Shown piece by piece: positions 16,426-25,916 of a DNA stretch of 64,000 bases. The position numbers were made by a program, and so were the translations under genes. Under the pieces are notes generated by a model. That model had not been told where the DNA came from. It worked only from the letters and a program-made list of their open reading frames with translations, and did not search any database. Location: the NCBI GenBank assembly GCA_036556425.1, contig DATBJJ010000077.1, positions 8,721-72,720 on the forward strand, written 5' to 3'. This DNA is from DATBJJ01 sp036556425. GTDB taxonomy: Bacteria > Acidobacteriota > Vicinamibacteria > Vicinamibacterales > 2-12-FULL-66-21. Position 1 is the first letter of the stretch. Each line of letters begins with the position of its first letter.

Positions 16426-18348
16426 TCAGCGGCGGCCGACCGCGTAAAGCTCTCGGATACCGTCGTTCAGGATAGGGGTCAGACCCCGGAGCTCCAAGTC
16501 CTGACGCGAGGGCAGCGTCGGGATTCCAACGCGCTCCATCACCACGAACGCGACGCCATCGTCGGCAAGCGCGTGCGCCAGATCGTCGGGCAGCGCGGCG
16601 GATTCAGGCGGCGCGTTCCGCGACGAGAGAGCAATGAGCGCCGCGATCGCCGGACGGTCCCGGTACGCACGCTTGATGCGATCCGGTACCCGCGAGATGT
16701 AGCCGCCGACGATCGGCCGGTGATGCCGCATCTGATACGCGAGCGTGCTCGCGTCGAACCGGCCGGCCTCGCCGAAGCCATCCTGATAACCCGTCGGGAT
16801 CACGAGCACCGATCCGGGGCGCGGATCGCCCGCGAGATACTCCTCGATGCGGCCGCCGCGAGGGACGGGCGAGAGCGGAAACGGCGCGACGAGACCGTCG
16901 AGGAACGCGAGCGCGATGAGCGCCGCGATCGTCCTCGATCGCCAGCGCATTTCCGTCACGGCCAGCGCGCAGAGGATCGCCGCGGCCAGCATGACCATGA
17001 CGAAGCCGCGCCCGGGAATGCGCGCGTTCGACAGAAGCGGCACGAATCGCGTGAAGAACTGCGGCAGCACGACTCCCGTCGCGCTGCCGCCGATTTGAAG
17101 GAACGGGCCGGCGGCCCAGACGAGGAAGCACAGGCCGATGACGAGCCAGCGCCGGTACTCGAGCTCGAGGCGCGGCCTCATTCGAGCGACGCACGCGGCG
17201 ACGACCAGCGGCGCCAAACCGATCCACGCCGATTGGTCGATGATTCCCAGGTCGAGACGATCGAACAGACGAATGACCGCGCGGCCATAAACGGCGTGCA
17301 TTGGATTGCCCGCGACGAGGCCGAGCGCGTCGATGCCGGGAGGATCGCTGCGCCATTGATGCACCGGCGCCACGTAGTCGCCGGCTGAGATCATCGCGCC
17401 GGCGGCGACGAGCAGCGGCATCGCGAGCACGGCGCCGGCGGCAATCGTCCAGCCGAGATTGCGGACAATCGCGGAGAACGTCGAATCCGCCCTGCGGCGT
17501 ACGACCATTCGCGACCGCAGTGCTGCCCACGACAGGAACAAGATCCACAGGGCTGTGACGGGATTGCGGACGCTCCGCGCGGAAATCGTCGAGCCCCCGA
17601 TGCGAAATTCTCCGCCGCCGCTGAAGACGATGATCGCACTCGCGAGCGCGACGAGCGCCGCGAGTACCAGAATCGCGCGCTCGGCCGCGCGGTTCCGTGC
17701 TGCACCGAACTGGATCGACGCGCGCCACTCGGTCGCGATGACCCAGAGGACCGCGAAGACCACCGCGTAGACGAAGTAGTAGTAGTCGGAGTAGAGCATC
17801 ACCGCGAACGCGGCCGCGGCGCGCACCGCACTCACCAGTCCGGGCCGCTCGACGAATCGGATCCACGCGAGCGCCGCAACAGGCAGCACCCACACGTGCA
17901 CCAGATTGAAATGTCCGAGGAAGTGCAGGCCGACGTATGCCGAGGTCGAGAAGATCACGCCCGCGAGCACGGCCGGCATGACGCGCCGCACGTGCGCGTA
18001 CGCGAGCGCGTATGCGGCGATCCCGTTCGCCGCGAGGCCCGCGAGCAGCGTGACGTTATGCGCGGCGACGATCGGAAGGGGCGCGAGAAGCGTCGCGCCG
18101 GTGAGTGACTGCAGCGCCATGTGCGAGTCGAGCACGAGCGACACGCCGAACGGTGCGAAGAGGTACGGGCACTCGAAGAACGACGCGCCGGATGCGAGCG
18201 CCAGCCGGAACCACCAGAAATTCCACACGAAGGCGAAGTTGTCGCCCGGCGGCCCGGGGACGTGCGTCGAGAGGTTCAGGATCAGCGGATAGGAGAACGC
18301 GCATGCGAGCGCGGCGAAGAACGCGACCGCTGCCGCGTGCCGGATCAT
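16426..18348 (-). CDS. Multi-pass membrane protein, GT-C glycosyltransferase-like
   Basis: This 640-residue integral membrane protein has about a dozen hydrophobic helices. It opens with IRHAAAVAFFAALACAFSYPLIL and a first outer loop containing PGDNFAFVWNFWW, the kind of Asp-containing loop found in GT-C lipid-sugar-dependent glycosyltransferases. The C-terminal third is a soluble periplasmic-type domain with VLVIPTGYQDGFGE. The ATG at 18348 overlaps the gpmI stop (ATGA); the open frame extends upstream but only inside gpmI. A GGGGTCAGACCCC palindrome lies inside the last 25 codons. I cannot assign a substrate. A YfhO-like role in glycan modification is possible. Confidence 0.65.
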   Translation of the reverse strand: MIRHAAAVAFFAALACAFSYPLILNLSTHVPGPPGDNFAFVWNFWWFRLALASGASFFECPYLFAPFGVSLVLDSHMALQSLTGATLLAPLPIVAAHNVTLLAGLAANGIAAYALAYAHVRRVMPAVLAGVIFSTSAYVGLHFLGHFNLVHVWVLPVAALAWIRFVERPGLVSAVRAAAAFAVMLYSDYYYFVYAVVFAVLWVIATEWRASIQFGAARNRAAERAILVLAALVALASAIIVFSGGGEFRIGGSTISARSVRNPVTALWILFLSWAALRSRMVVRRRADSTFSAIVRNLGWTIAAGAVLAMPLLVAAGAMISAGDYVAPVHQWRSDPPGIDALGLVAGNPMHAVYGRAVIRLFDRLDLGIIDQSAWIGLAPLVVAACVARMRPRLELEYRRWLVIGLCFLVWAAGPFLQIGGSATGVVLPQFFTRFVPLLSNARIPGRGFVMVMLAAAILCALAVTEMRWRSRTIAALIALAFLDGLVAPFPLSPVPRGGRIEEYLAGDPRPGSVLVIPTGYQDGFGEAGRFDASTLAYQMRHHRPIVGGYISRVPDRIKRAYRDRPAIAALIALSSRNAPPESAALPDDLAHALADDGVAFVVMERVGIPTLPSRQDLELRGLTPILNDGIRELYAVGRR

Positions 18349-19901
18349 GGCTCGACGAGCGAGTCTCCGGTCATCTCCGGCGCCTTCGCGATGCCGAGCA
18401 GCGCGAGAATCGTCGGCGCGACGTCGCGCAGCGTGCCGTTGCGCAGGCGCCGGCCGACGTAGGTGTCGTTGCAGAGGACGACGGGTACGGGGTTCGACGT
18501 GTGCGCGGTGTGGGGACCTTTCAGCTCGTCGTCCCACATCTGCTCCGCGTTGCCGTGATCCGCCGTGACGATCGCGGTGCCGCCGGCTGCATGGAGCGCG
18601 GCCATGATGCGTCCCAGGCAGCCGTCGATCGTTTCAACGGCCGCAATCGTCGCGTCGAGGCGGCCCGTGTGGCCGACCATGTCGGCATTCGCGAAGTTGC
18701 AGATGACGACATGATGCTTCCCGCCGTTGATGTCGGCGACGAGGTTGTCGGCGATCTCCGGCGCGCTCATCTCCGGCATGAGGTCGTAGGTCGCGACTTT
18801 CTGCGACGGAACGAGAATGCGATCCTCGCCCGGGTACGGCTCCTCGCGTCCACAGTTGAAGAAGTACGTGACGTGCGCGTACTTCTCGGTTTCGGCGAGA
18901 CGCAGGTTGGTCCGGCCGTGCGCGGCGAGCACGTCCGCGAGGTTGTTGCTGAAGGTCTGCGGCGTGAAGACGGCAGGCAGATCGAACGTCCGATCGTAGA
19001 CCGTCATCGTCGTCGTATGAACGTGCGGACGCTGTGGACGCTCGAACCCGATGCCGGCATCGTCCAATGTCAGGGCGCGCGTGATCTGCCGCGCGCGGTC
19101 CGCGCGGAAGTTGAACATGACGACAGAGTCGCCGTCGCGCACGGAACCGACCGGCGCGCCGTCCGCGCCGACGATCACGACGGGCTTGATGAACTCGTCG
19201 GTGACGCCCGCTTCATACGATCGCTCGATCGCTGTCGCCGGCTCCTGCGCGGTCGACTCCGCGGTGCCGTACACCATCGCATCGTACGCCTGCTTGGTGC
19301 GCTCCCACCGCTTGTCGCGATCCATTGCGAAGTAGCGGCCGCAGACCGTGGCGACGCGCGCGCTGGTGCTCGGGGGCAGATCCCGAATGACGCGCTGCAG
19401 ATCGGCGAGGTACCGAACGCCCCCCGTCGGCGACGTGTCGCGGCCGTCCGTGATCATCTGCACGAACACGCGCGGCACGCGGCGGCGCGCGGCCATCTCG
19501 AGCAGTGCGTGCAGGTGGCGCTGATGGCTGTGAACGCCGCCATCGGAGACGAGGCCGATCAAATGCAGCGCGCTCCGGCCGCTCGCGACTCGGTCCATCG
19601 CCGCGAGCAGCGCGCCGTTCTCGAACAGCTCGCCGTCGCGGATGCTCTTGTCGATCCGCGTGAGGTCCTGATACACGATCCGGCCGGCCCCCATGTTCAT
19701 GTGGCCGACCTCGGAGTTTCCCATCTGCCCCGCGGGCAGACCGACGGCTTCGCCAGACGCGATCAGCTCCGCGTGCGGGTACTTCGACGTCAACGCATCG
19801 AACACCGGCTTGCGCGCGAGAGCGATCGCGTTGTGCTCGCGCTGGGGGCGGATTCCCCAGCCGTCGAGCACAATCAGGATTGTCGGGGGAGACGCGGCCA
19901 T
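18345..19901 (-). CDS. gpmI: 2,3-bisphosphoglycerate-independent phosphoglycerate mutase
   Basis: This 518-residue enzyme interconverts 3- and 2-phosphoglycerate in glycolysis and gluconeogenesis using two Mn ions and a phosphoserine. Visible are VLDGWG with Asp13, the nucleophile Ser63 in QMGNSEVGHMNMG, TDGRDTSP, the AHTSNPVPVV block and TADHGNAEQMWD. Length is typical. The ATG at 19901 shares one base with the enolase stop (TAATG), so it is coupled to eno, the next enzyme of the pathway. Identification is firm. Confidence 0.97.
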   Translation of the reverse strand: MAASPPTILIVLDGWGIRPQREHNAIALARKPVFDALTSKYPHAELIASGEAVGLPAGQMGNSEVGHMNMGAGRIVYQDLTRIDKSIRDGELFENGALLAAMDRVASGRSALHLIGLVSDGGVHSHQRHLHALLEMAARRRVPRVFVQMITDGRDTSPTGGVRYLADLQRVIRDLPPSTSARVATVCGRYFAMDRDKRWERTKQAYDAMVYGTAESTAQEPATAIERSYEAGVTDEFIKPVVIVGADGAPVGSVRDGDSVVMFNFRADRARQITRALTLDDAGIGFERPQRPHVHTTTMTVYDRTFDLPAVFTPQTFSNNLADVLAAHGRTNLRLAETEKYAHVTYFFNCGREEPYPGEDRILVPSQKVATYDLMPEMSAPEIADNLVADINGGKHHVVICNFANADMVGHTGRLDATIAAVETIDGCLGRIMAALHAAGGTAIVTADHGNAEQMWDDELKGPHTAHTSNPVPVVLCNDTYVGRRLRNGTLRDVAPTILALLGIAKAPEMTGDSLVEP

Positions 19902-21202
19902 TACCGATTGGCCGCGCGAATCGCCTTCTTACCGGCGTAGCGCCCGCGGCTTCCCAGTTCTTCCTCGATGCGCAGCAGCTGGTTGTACTTCGCGACCCGA
20001 TCCGATCGGCTCGCCGAGCCGGTCTTGATTTGTCCTGCGCCGGTGCCGACCGCCAGATCCGCGATCGTCGTGTCTTCCGTCTCGCCGGATCGATGCGAGA
20101 TCACACTCGCGTACTTCGCGTCGCGCGCCATCGCGACGGCATCCAGCGTTTCGCTCACGGTGCCAATCTGATTCAGCTTGACGAGCAGCGCGTTCGCGAC
20201 GCCCTCGCGAATTCCACGCGCGAGTATCTCCGGATTGGTCACGAACACGTCGTCGCCCACGAGCTGCACGCGGCTGCCCAGGGATTTCGTCAGCGTCTTC
20301 CAGCCATCCCAATCGCCTTCGGCGAGCCCGTCCTCGATCGAGATGATCGGATACTGCCGCACCCACTCCTCGTACATCGCCACCATCTCGTCGGCGGTGC
20401 GCGTTTTCTCCTTCGACTTCTTGAACTCGTAGTTCTTGCCCTCGTGGTTCCACAGCTCGCTCGCGGCAACGTCGAGCGCGATGAACACGTTCTCGCCGGG
20501 CCCGTAGCCGGCCTTCACGATCGCTTCGAGGACGACGTCGAGCGCTTCGCGATTCGAGGACAGGCTGGGCGCGAAGCCGCCTTCGTCGCCCACGCCCGTG
20601 CTGTGTCCCTGCTTCTTCAGGATGCCGCGGAGGGTGTGGAAGATCTCGGCGCCGGCGCGAAGCGCTTCCGCGAACGTCGCCGCGCCGAGCGGCATCACCA
20701 TGAACTCCTGGAAATCGACGCTGCTGTCCGCGTGCGCGCCGCCGTTGAGGATGTTCATCATCGGGGCCGGCAGGACGAAGTCGGCGCCGCCGTAGAGCCT
20801 CGAGAGATGCGCGTAGAGCGGTACCGCCTCGGCCTGCGCCGCCGCTCGCGCGAGCGCCATCGACACGCCGAGGATCGCGTTCGCGCCGAGGCGTCCTTTG
20901 TTCGGCGTTCCATCCAGCTCGATCATGACGCGATCGATCGCGCGTTGATCCGCGTCGCGGCCGACGACCGCTTTCGCGATCTCGCCGTTCACGTGGCCGA
21001 CCGCTTTCGTCACGCCTTTGCCGAGATAGCGGGACTTGTCGCCGTCGCGCAGCTCGAGCGCCTCGCGCTCTCCCGTCGATGCTCCGGAAGGCACGCCCGC
21101 GCGGCCGCTGGCGCCGCCCTCGAGCGAGATCTGAACTTCTACCGTCGGATTTCCCCGCGAGTCGAGGATCTCCCGTCCGACAACGTGTGTGATTTTTGGC
21201 AT
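19901..21202 (-). CDS. eno: Enolase
   Basis: This 433-residue protein converts 2-phosphoglycerate to phosphoenolpyruvate. Family blocks are REILDSRGNPTVEV at the N terminus, GVPSGASTGEREALELRDGD, the DEGGFAP loop, YPIISIEDGLAEGDWDGW, LVGDDVFVTN and SHRSGETEDT. I placed the start at the ATG at 21202 (MPKITHVVGREILD), which fits the family; a TTG at 21217 would add five residues. It lies 26 nt downstream of glgC and overlaps gpmI by one base, forming a glgC-eno-gpmI transcript. Confidence 0.97.
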   Translation of the reverse strand: MPKITHVVGREILDSRGNPTVEVQISLEGGASGRAGVPSGASTGEREALELRDGDKSRYLGKGVTKAVGHVNGEIAKAVVGRDADQRAIDRVMIELDGTPNKGRLGANAILGVSMALARAAAQAEAVPLYAHLSRLYGGADFVLPAPMMNILNGGAHADSSVDFQEFMVMPLGAATFAEALRAGAEIFHTLRGILKKQGHSTGVGDEGGFAPSLSSNREALDVVLEAIVKAGYGPGENVFIALDVAASELWNHEGKNYEFKKSKEKTRTADEMVAMYEEWVRQYPIISIEDGLAEGDWDGWKTLTKSLGSRVQLVGDDVFVTNPEILARGIREGVANALLVKLNQIGTVSETLDAVAMARDAKYASVISHRSGETEDTTIADLAVGTGAGQIKTGSASRSDRVAKYNQLLRIEEELGSRGRYAGKKAIRAANR

Positions 21203-21228
21203 GCTCGGTACGGTCAACCGGCGGCGGG

Positions 21229-22494
21229 CTAGCGAGAACCTCGACGGTCGAATTCCTGCTCGTTGCTCAAAGCTTCATCGTTAATGGGACCGACATACGG
21301 CTCATCGTCGGTCGTGACGACGACGATGCCGCTCTCGGTGACGGTGTGGCGCTGACGATCTTCCTCGGCGTTGTAGCCGATCAGCGCACCGCGCGGGATG
21401 AACACGTCGCGATCGACGATCGCGCGGCGAATCTGCGCGTGGCGGCCGACGCGGACGCCGGGCATCAGAATACTCTGTTCCACGATGCAGAAGCTGTGGA
21501 CGCGCACGTTCGGGCACAGCACGCTGCCGGAGATCCGGCTGCCCGAGATGATGCAGCCCGCCGAGATGATCGAATCGAGCGCCTGCCCGCAGCGGCGCCC
21601 TTCATCCGCGAACACGAACTTCGCCGGCGGCGCCTGCACCTGGTGCGTGCGCAGGGGCCATTCGGGGTCGTACAGATTGAAGTCCGGGTTGACGTGGCAG
21701 AGATCCATGTTCGCTTCGTAATACGCGTCGAGCGTCCCGATGTCGCGCCAGTACTTCGCCTCTTTCTTGTTCTCGTCGGTGAAGCGGTGCGCGTACACCG
21801 GCGCGCGCGCGACGAGCTCCGGGATAATGTCCTTCCCGAAGTCGTGCGTCGTCGATCGCCGCGCGTCGGCCTCGAGCACCGGGACGAGGTACGACATGTC
21901 GAAGATGTAGATGCCCATCGACGCCAGCACCTGCTGGCCGGGCGGCAGATGCTTCGGCTTCTCGAGAAACCCGACGAGGCGATCCTGATCGTCGACCTGC
22001 ATCACGCCGAAGCGGCTCGCCTCTTCCGACGGAATCTCGATCACGCCAATCGTCGCGGCGGCGCCGCGGTCGCGATGGATCTTCAGCATGCGCGCGTAAT
22101 CCATCTTGTAGACGTGATCGCCGGAGAGCACGAGCAGCTGTCGCGGATTCTCGCGGAGGATGGAATAGAGGTTCTGATACACGGCGTCCGCGGTGCCGAG
22201 GTACCAGTGCTCGCCGACGCGCTTCTGCGGGCTGAGGATCTCGATGAATTCGCCGAGCTCGTCGGCGACGACGCTCCAGCCCATGCGGATGTGGCGGCTG
22301 AGCGAGAGCGATTTGTACTGCAGGGCGATGAAGACCTTGCGCAGGCCCGAATTGATGCAATTGCTCAGCGTGAAATCGATGATGCGATATGGGCCGCCGA
22401 AGTAGACGGCCGGCTTCGCCCGCTCCTTGGTCAGCGGATACAGGCGTTCCCCGGCGCCCCCGGCAAGCACCATGACGAGGACATCGTCCTGCAT
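21229..22494 (-). CDS. glgC: Glucose-1-phosphate adenylyltransferase (ADP-glucose pyrophosphorylase)
   Basis: This 421-residue enzyme makes ADP-glucose from glucose-1-phosphate and ATP for glycogen synthesis. It shows the nucleotide-binding motif VLAGGAGERLYPLT with KPAVYFGG, the substrate block YLGTADAVYQN, SGDHVYKMDY, and EASRFGVM, plus a C-terminal left-handed beta-helix with hexapeptide-type repeats (SVLCPNVRVHSFC, EQSILMPGVRVGRHA). The ATG at 22494 matches the family start. It heads the minus-strand operon with eno and gpmI, an unusual pairing since glgC usually sits with glgA/glgB. The last ~35 residues are acidic and variable. Confidence 0.95.
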   Translation of the reverse strand: MQDDVLVMVLAGGAGERLYPLTKERAKPAVYFGGPYRIIDFTLSNCINSGLRKVFIALQYKSLSLSRHIRMGWSVVADELGEFIEILSPQKRVGEHWYLGTADAVYQNLYSILRENPRQLLVLSGDHVYKMDYARMLKIHRDRGAAATIGVIEIPSEEASRFGVMQVDDQDRLVGFLEKPKHLPPGQQVLASMGIYIFDMSYLVPVLEADARRSTTHDFGKDIIPELVARAPVYAHRFTDENKKEAKYWRDIGTLDAYYEANMDLCHVNPDFNLYDPEWPLRTHQVQAPPAKFVFADEGRRCGQALDSIISAGCIISGSRISGSVLCPNVRVHSFCIVEQSILMPGVRVGRHAQIRRAIVDRDVFIPRGALIGYNAEEDRQRHTVTESGIVVVTTDDEPYVGPINDEALSNEQEFDRRGSR

Positions 22495-22563
22495 GCGCGC
22501 CCTACCTTACTCGACTCGAAGGACGCGGTTCGCGTGCCCTCGGACCGCTGATGATAACAAATC

Positions 22564-22673
22564 GAGGTTCAAGGTTCCGGGTTCCAGGGTCCAAGGCCCC
22601 AAAGGTTCCGGTTGCGATTCTGTAACAGAATGCGAACCTGGAACCCCGGAACCCGGGAACCCGGAACCCCCAC
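22564..22673. repeat. Inverted pair of period-7 GGTTC / GAACCCG repeat arrays
   Basis: The left arm (22564-22611) reads as heptads such as GAGGTTC, AAGGTTC, CGGGTTC, CAGGGTC. The right arm (22634-22673) reads as GAACCTG, GAACCCCG, GAACCCGG, GAACCCG, the reverse-complement family. Between them is a 15-bp palindrome ATTCTGT-A-ACAGAAT at 22617-22631. The whole could fold into a long imperfect hairpin between two divergent genes. The same GAACCCG heptad recurs upstream of purE. Confidence 0.8.
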
Positions 22674-22680
22674 CCTATCT

Positions 22681-22709
22681 TTGACTTGGCAGAACGATCC
22701 GCCTATGAT
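22681..22709 (+). promoter_or_regulatory. Sigma-70-type promoter for the secreted-protein gene
   Basis: TTGACT (22681-22686), a 17-nt spacer and TATGAT (22704-22709) match the housekeeping consensus at 10 of 12 positions. The predicted transcription start near 22716 leaves a short leader of about 16 nt before the ATG at 22732. Confidence 0.75.
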
Positions 22710-22731
22710 CGACAAGGCTGGTCAGGGCTGA

Positions 22732-23844
22732 ATGCTCGCACGGTTGGAGCTTGCGACGCGATTCTCGAGACGGTTGGCGGTGTCGATCGTCATCTCGAGC
22801 GCGTTCGCGATCGTACTCCCTCCGCGCGCGATCGCTCAGCGCCTGCGCGACTCGATCTCCGCGGATCGTGCACGCCTCGATCGTACGCATCGCGAAGAAG
22901 GCGAAGCGATCCTGGCGCTCGCGAATGCCGCGATGGCGGGTAAGCCGGTGCCGTCGGATTTCGGCGTCGAGTGGCAGAACGAGTTCGTCAAGGCGCGGCG
23001 CGGCACGTTCGTTCCGTTCACGCTGAGCGTCGACGCATCGAGATTCAGCCGGCCGGCGGCGCTGGTGTACGTGAGAGCGACGCGGCGCGAGGAAGGCGGC
23101 CGGCGAGGGGCAGCCGAACCGTATCCGGTGGACGCGATCTTCCCGGTGGAATTCGCGCAGCCGTTAAGCGGGCCGTTTCGCATCAGCCGCGGGTTTTCGA
23201 TTCCGTCTGGTGAGTACGACGTCTTCGTCGTGATGCGCGAGCGGGTAGATCCCGAAGCGTCGCGCCCGCAGCCGAAAGCGTCGGTCGTCCGGCGTCAGTT
23301 GAGCGTGCCGGAGTTCTGGTCCGGCGAGCTCACGACGAGCAGCATCATCGTCGCCGATCGGCTGACGACGCTCGTCGAGGACGTGCCGGCGGATCAATTG
23401 GCCGAGCGGCCGTATGCGATTGGCCGCATCGAGGTGACACCGGCGGCGGATCGGACGTTTCGGAAGGACGAAGAGCTCGTTGTCGTGTTTCTCGTCTATC
23501 ACCCGATGGTGACGGCCGAGCGGCAGTTCGACGTCAAAGTGGAGTACCATTTTTTCAGGAAAGAAGGGGCGAACAGAGCCAGAATCGAGGCAACGGAATC
23601 CGATGGGGCGCATCCGCCCGTAAGGCCTGGAGAGCGCTATTTCAACCACACGGATCCGCAGCGATTCAATCCGGCGCTGATGGGTGCGGCGTTCAATCCC
23701 GCGAACGGCGAGCCGGTGATGGCGGGGCAGATCGTTCCGCTGTCGGGTTTCGAGCTGGGGGAATATCGGCTGGACGTGCAGGTCGTCGATCTGTTGTCCG
23801 GCAAATCGATTTCGCGCGAGGTCGTTTTCACGGTCGGCTCGTGA
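22732..23844 (+). CDS. Secreted protein of unknown function
   Basis: This 370-residue protein starts with an N-terminal hydrophobic signal (RRLAVSIVISSAFAIVLPPRAIAQ). The rest is soluble with many beta strands, for example GTFVPFTLSVDASRFSRPAALVYVRAT, FRISRGFSIPSGEYDVFVVMRERV and YRLDVQVVDLLSGKSISREVVFTV, suggesting two or three immunoglobulin-like sandwich domains. It has no enzyme motif that I recognise. A near-consensus promoter lies just upstream. The outer-membrane protein gene follows 38 nt downstream in the same direction, so the two may be co-expressed and act together at the cell surface. Function is unknown. Confidence 0.7.
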   Translation: MLARLELATRFSRRLAVSIVISSAFAIVLPPRAIAQRLRDSISADRARLDRTHREEGEAILALANAAMAGKPVPSDFGVEWQNEFVKARRGTFVPFTLSVDASRFSRPAALVYVRATRREEGGRRGAAEPYPVDAIFPVEFAQPLSGPFRISRGFSIPSGEYDVFVVMRERVDPEASRPQPKASVVRRQLSVPEFWSGELTTSSIIVADRLTTLVEDVPADQLAERPYAIGRIEVTPAADRTFRKDEELVVVFLVYHPMVTAERQFDVKVEYHFFRKEGANRARIEATESDGAHPPVRPGERYFNHTDPQRFNPALMGAAFNPANGEPVMAGQIVPLSGFELGEYRLDVQVVDLLSGKSISREVVFTVGS

Positions 23845-23882
23845 GACGCGGATCGAAATCCGCGTCATACGGAGGTAAGGCA

Positions 23883-25826
23883 ATGCAACGCCTCAACCGG
23901 GTGCTCACGGCGTCACTCGTCGCCGGTGCGTTCGGCACGATGGGTTCGTTCGGCGCATCGTTCGCGCTGGCCCAGCCGGCCCAGTACAGGTCCGTACGCG
24001 CGGTGCACGGCAGCATCACCGGCGTCGTGAGCGACGACCTCGGCGGTCCGGTCGCCGGCGCGATGGTCTCGGCGCTCGGCACCGCGACGATGGGGAAGGC
24101 GACGACTGATTCGAGCGGCTGGTTCACGATCGACGCGCTGCCCGTCGGCGAATACACACTTCAAGCACATCGATCCGGGTTCGCGGGATCCGCGCGGACG
24201 ACGGTCCGCGTCAGCGGATATGCCGCTTCGTCGCAGCGGCTGCAGCTTCGGCGTCTCGAATCGGCTGTCGCGACCACCGGCGCGGCGCCGGTCGCGGCGC
24301 GGCCGATCATGGCTGCCGGCATCGGGCTTCCCGGCGGCACGCTCGCCGATCAACCGGACGCAGCGCCGTCCGACACCACGGTTCGCGACGATCATCCGCA
24401 CTCCGAGAGCGCGTGGCGGCTCCGTCACATCAAGCGCAGCATCCTGAAAGAAACGTCTCCGATCATCACCGTGGTCGAGCGCGACGGCGACATCACGCCG
24501 GATTCGTTCGCGGGATCGTCGTTCTTCGAGCGCGCCGTCGGATCCGCCGCGAGCCTTGCGACGACGTTCTTCACCGATCTGCCGTTCTCGGGTGAAGTGA
24601 ATCTTCTGACGACGAGCGCGTTCGCGACGCCGGGGCAGCTCTTCTCCGGCGATCTGCTGCCGCGCGGTGTCGCGTACATGGCGATCGGTGCGCCCGCGGC
24701 CGGCGGCGAGTGGCTCGTTCGCGCCGCGATGAGCCAGGGCGATCTCTCGTCGTGGAACGTGGCCGGCGGATTCCAGTCGCGCGGCCACGGCGCGCACGGC
24801 TACAAGTTCGGCCTCTCGTACAGCACGCAGGATTATCTCGGCGGGAATCCCGCGGCGCTGGCCGCCGCGACGGATGGAAGCCGCAACGTCGGCGAGATGT
24901 ACGCCTTCGACAAGTGGGCGATCACGCCGCGATTCAGCGTCGAGTACGGCGGCCGCTACGGCCGCTTCGACTATCTCCCCGAGCGCGGGATCTTCAGTCC
25001 GCGCCTCGGCATCACGATCGAACCGGCGAAGAACACGCGCGTGTCCGCGATGGTCGCGCAGCGCATGGTCGTGCCCGGCGCGGAAGAGTTCGTCGCGAGC
25101 GAGACGCCGGGCCCGTGGCTTCCGCCGGAGCGTACGTTCGCGCCGCTCGGCGGCCCGGGACGCACGAACGCGTTCAGCGTCGAGCGCGCGCGCTACCTCG
25201 ACGTGATGATCGAGCACGACTTCAAGGCGCCGTACTCGATTGGTCTGCGCCGCTTCTACCAGAACGTCGACGATCAGCTCGTCACCCTCTTCGGGTTGAA
25301 CGTGCCCGGCGGTCCGCAGTCGATCGGACACTACTACGTCGCGAACGCCGGATCGCTCGGCGCCGACGGATGGGCGATCCGCTTCAGCAGCGCGCCGAAC
25401 AAGCGCCTTCGCGGATCGGTCGATTACAGCATCGCGCGCGCGCATTGGCTGACGCGCGGCGACATGGGAGAGATCGCCGCATGGGCGCCCGCGGCGATTC
25501 GCTACGAGTCCGAGGATCTGCACGACGTGACGACGTCGCTCTCGACCGACATTCCGGAAACGGCGACGCGCGTGCTCGTGTTCTACAAGATCAACACCGG
25601 CTACACACGGTCCGATACGTCGCAGTTGCGCCCCGGCCTCGACGCGCGCTTCGACGTGCAGGTGAACCAGGCGCTGCCTTTCGAGATCGCCGGAACGCGC
25701 TGGGAAGTGCTGCTCGGCCTGCGCAACCTGTTCCGCGATCCCAACGACCCCGGCTCCGTCTACGACGAGCTGCTCGTGGTGAAGCCGCCCAAGCGCGTCG
25801 TCGGCGGCTTCCTCGTTCGTTTCTAA
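23883..25826 (+). CDS. Outer-membrane protein with carboxypeptidase-regulatory-like domain and beta-barrel
   Basis: This 647-residue protein has a signal peptide (residues ~1-33, ending SFALAQ). A carboxypeptidase-regulatory-like/Cna-B-type sandwich follows at about 40-115 (GSITGVVSDDLGGPVAGAMVSALG, then GWFTIDALPVGEYTLQAHR). A long C-terminal region of alternating strands ends in FLVRF with a terminal Phe, the outer-membrane barrel signature. This is the layout of the TonB-receptor-like proteins expanded in Acidobacteria, but I see no plug domain. The ATG at 23883 has a strong Shine-Dalgarno GGAGG about 8 nt upstream; an earlier ATG at 23841 lacks a signal-peptide context. The ligand is unknown. 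A sensor kinase gene follows. Confidence 0.75.
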   Translation: MQRLNRVLTASLVAGAFGTMGSFGASFALAQPAQYRSVRAVHGSITGVVSDDLGGPVAGAMVSALGTATMGKATTDSSGWFTIDALPVGEYTLQAHRSGFAGSARTTVRVSGYAASSQRLQLRRLESAVATTGAAPVAARPIMAAGIGLPGGTLADQPDAAPSDTTVRDDHPHSESAWRLRHIKRSILKETSPIITVVERDGDITPDSFAGSSFFERAVGSAASLATTFFTDLPFSGEVNLLTTSAFATPGQLFSGDLLPRGVAYMAIGAPAAGGEWLVRAAMSQGDLSSWNVAGGFQSRGHGAHGYKFGLSYSTQDYLGGNPAALAAATDGSRNVGEMYAFDKWAITPRFSVEYGGRYGRFDYLPERGIFSPRLGITIEPAKNTRVSAMVAQRMVVPGAEEFVASETPGPWLPPERTFAPLGGPGRTNAFSVERARYLDVMIEHDFKAPYSIGLRRFYQNVDDQLVTLFGLNVPGGPQSIGHYYVANAGSLGADGWAIRFSSAPNKRLRGSVDYSIARAHWLTRGDMGEIAAWAPAAIRYESEDLHDVTTSLSTDIPETATRVLVFYKINTGYTRSDTSQLRPGLDARFDVQVNQALPFEIAGTRWEVLLGLRNLFRDPNDPGSVYDELLVVKPPKRVVGGFLVRF

Positions 25827-25916
25827 AGATCGTTCCCACAACCTCCACTTTCTTGGATCGGGGTTCGGTTCGTTGGAACGCGACTTCGTTTTCGCGGCTG
25901 AAGTCGTTGCGAAGCA

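Noticed and set aside
22564..22673. Heptad arrays as a CRISPR or minisatellite with spacers
   Set aside because: Units are 7 nt with no spacers and no cas genes nearby.
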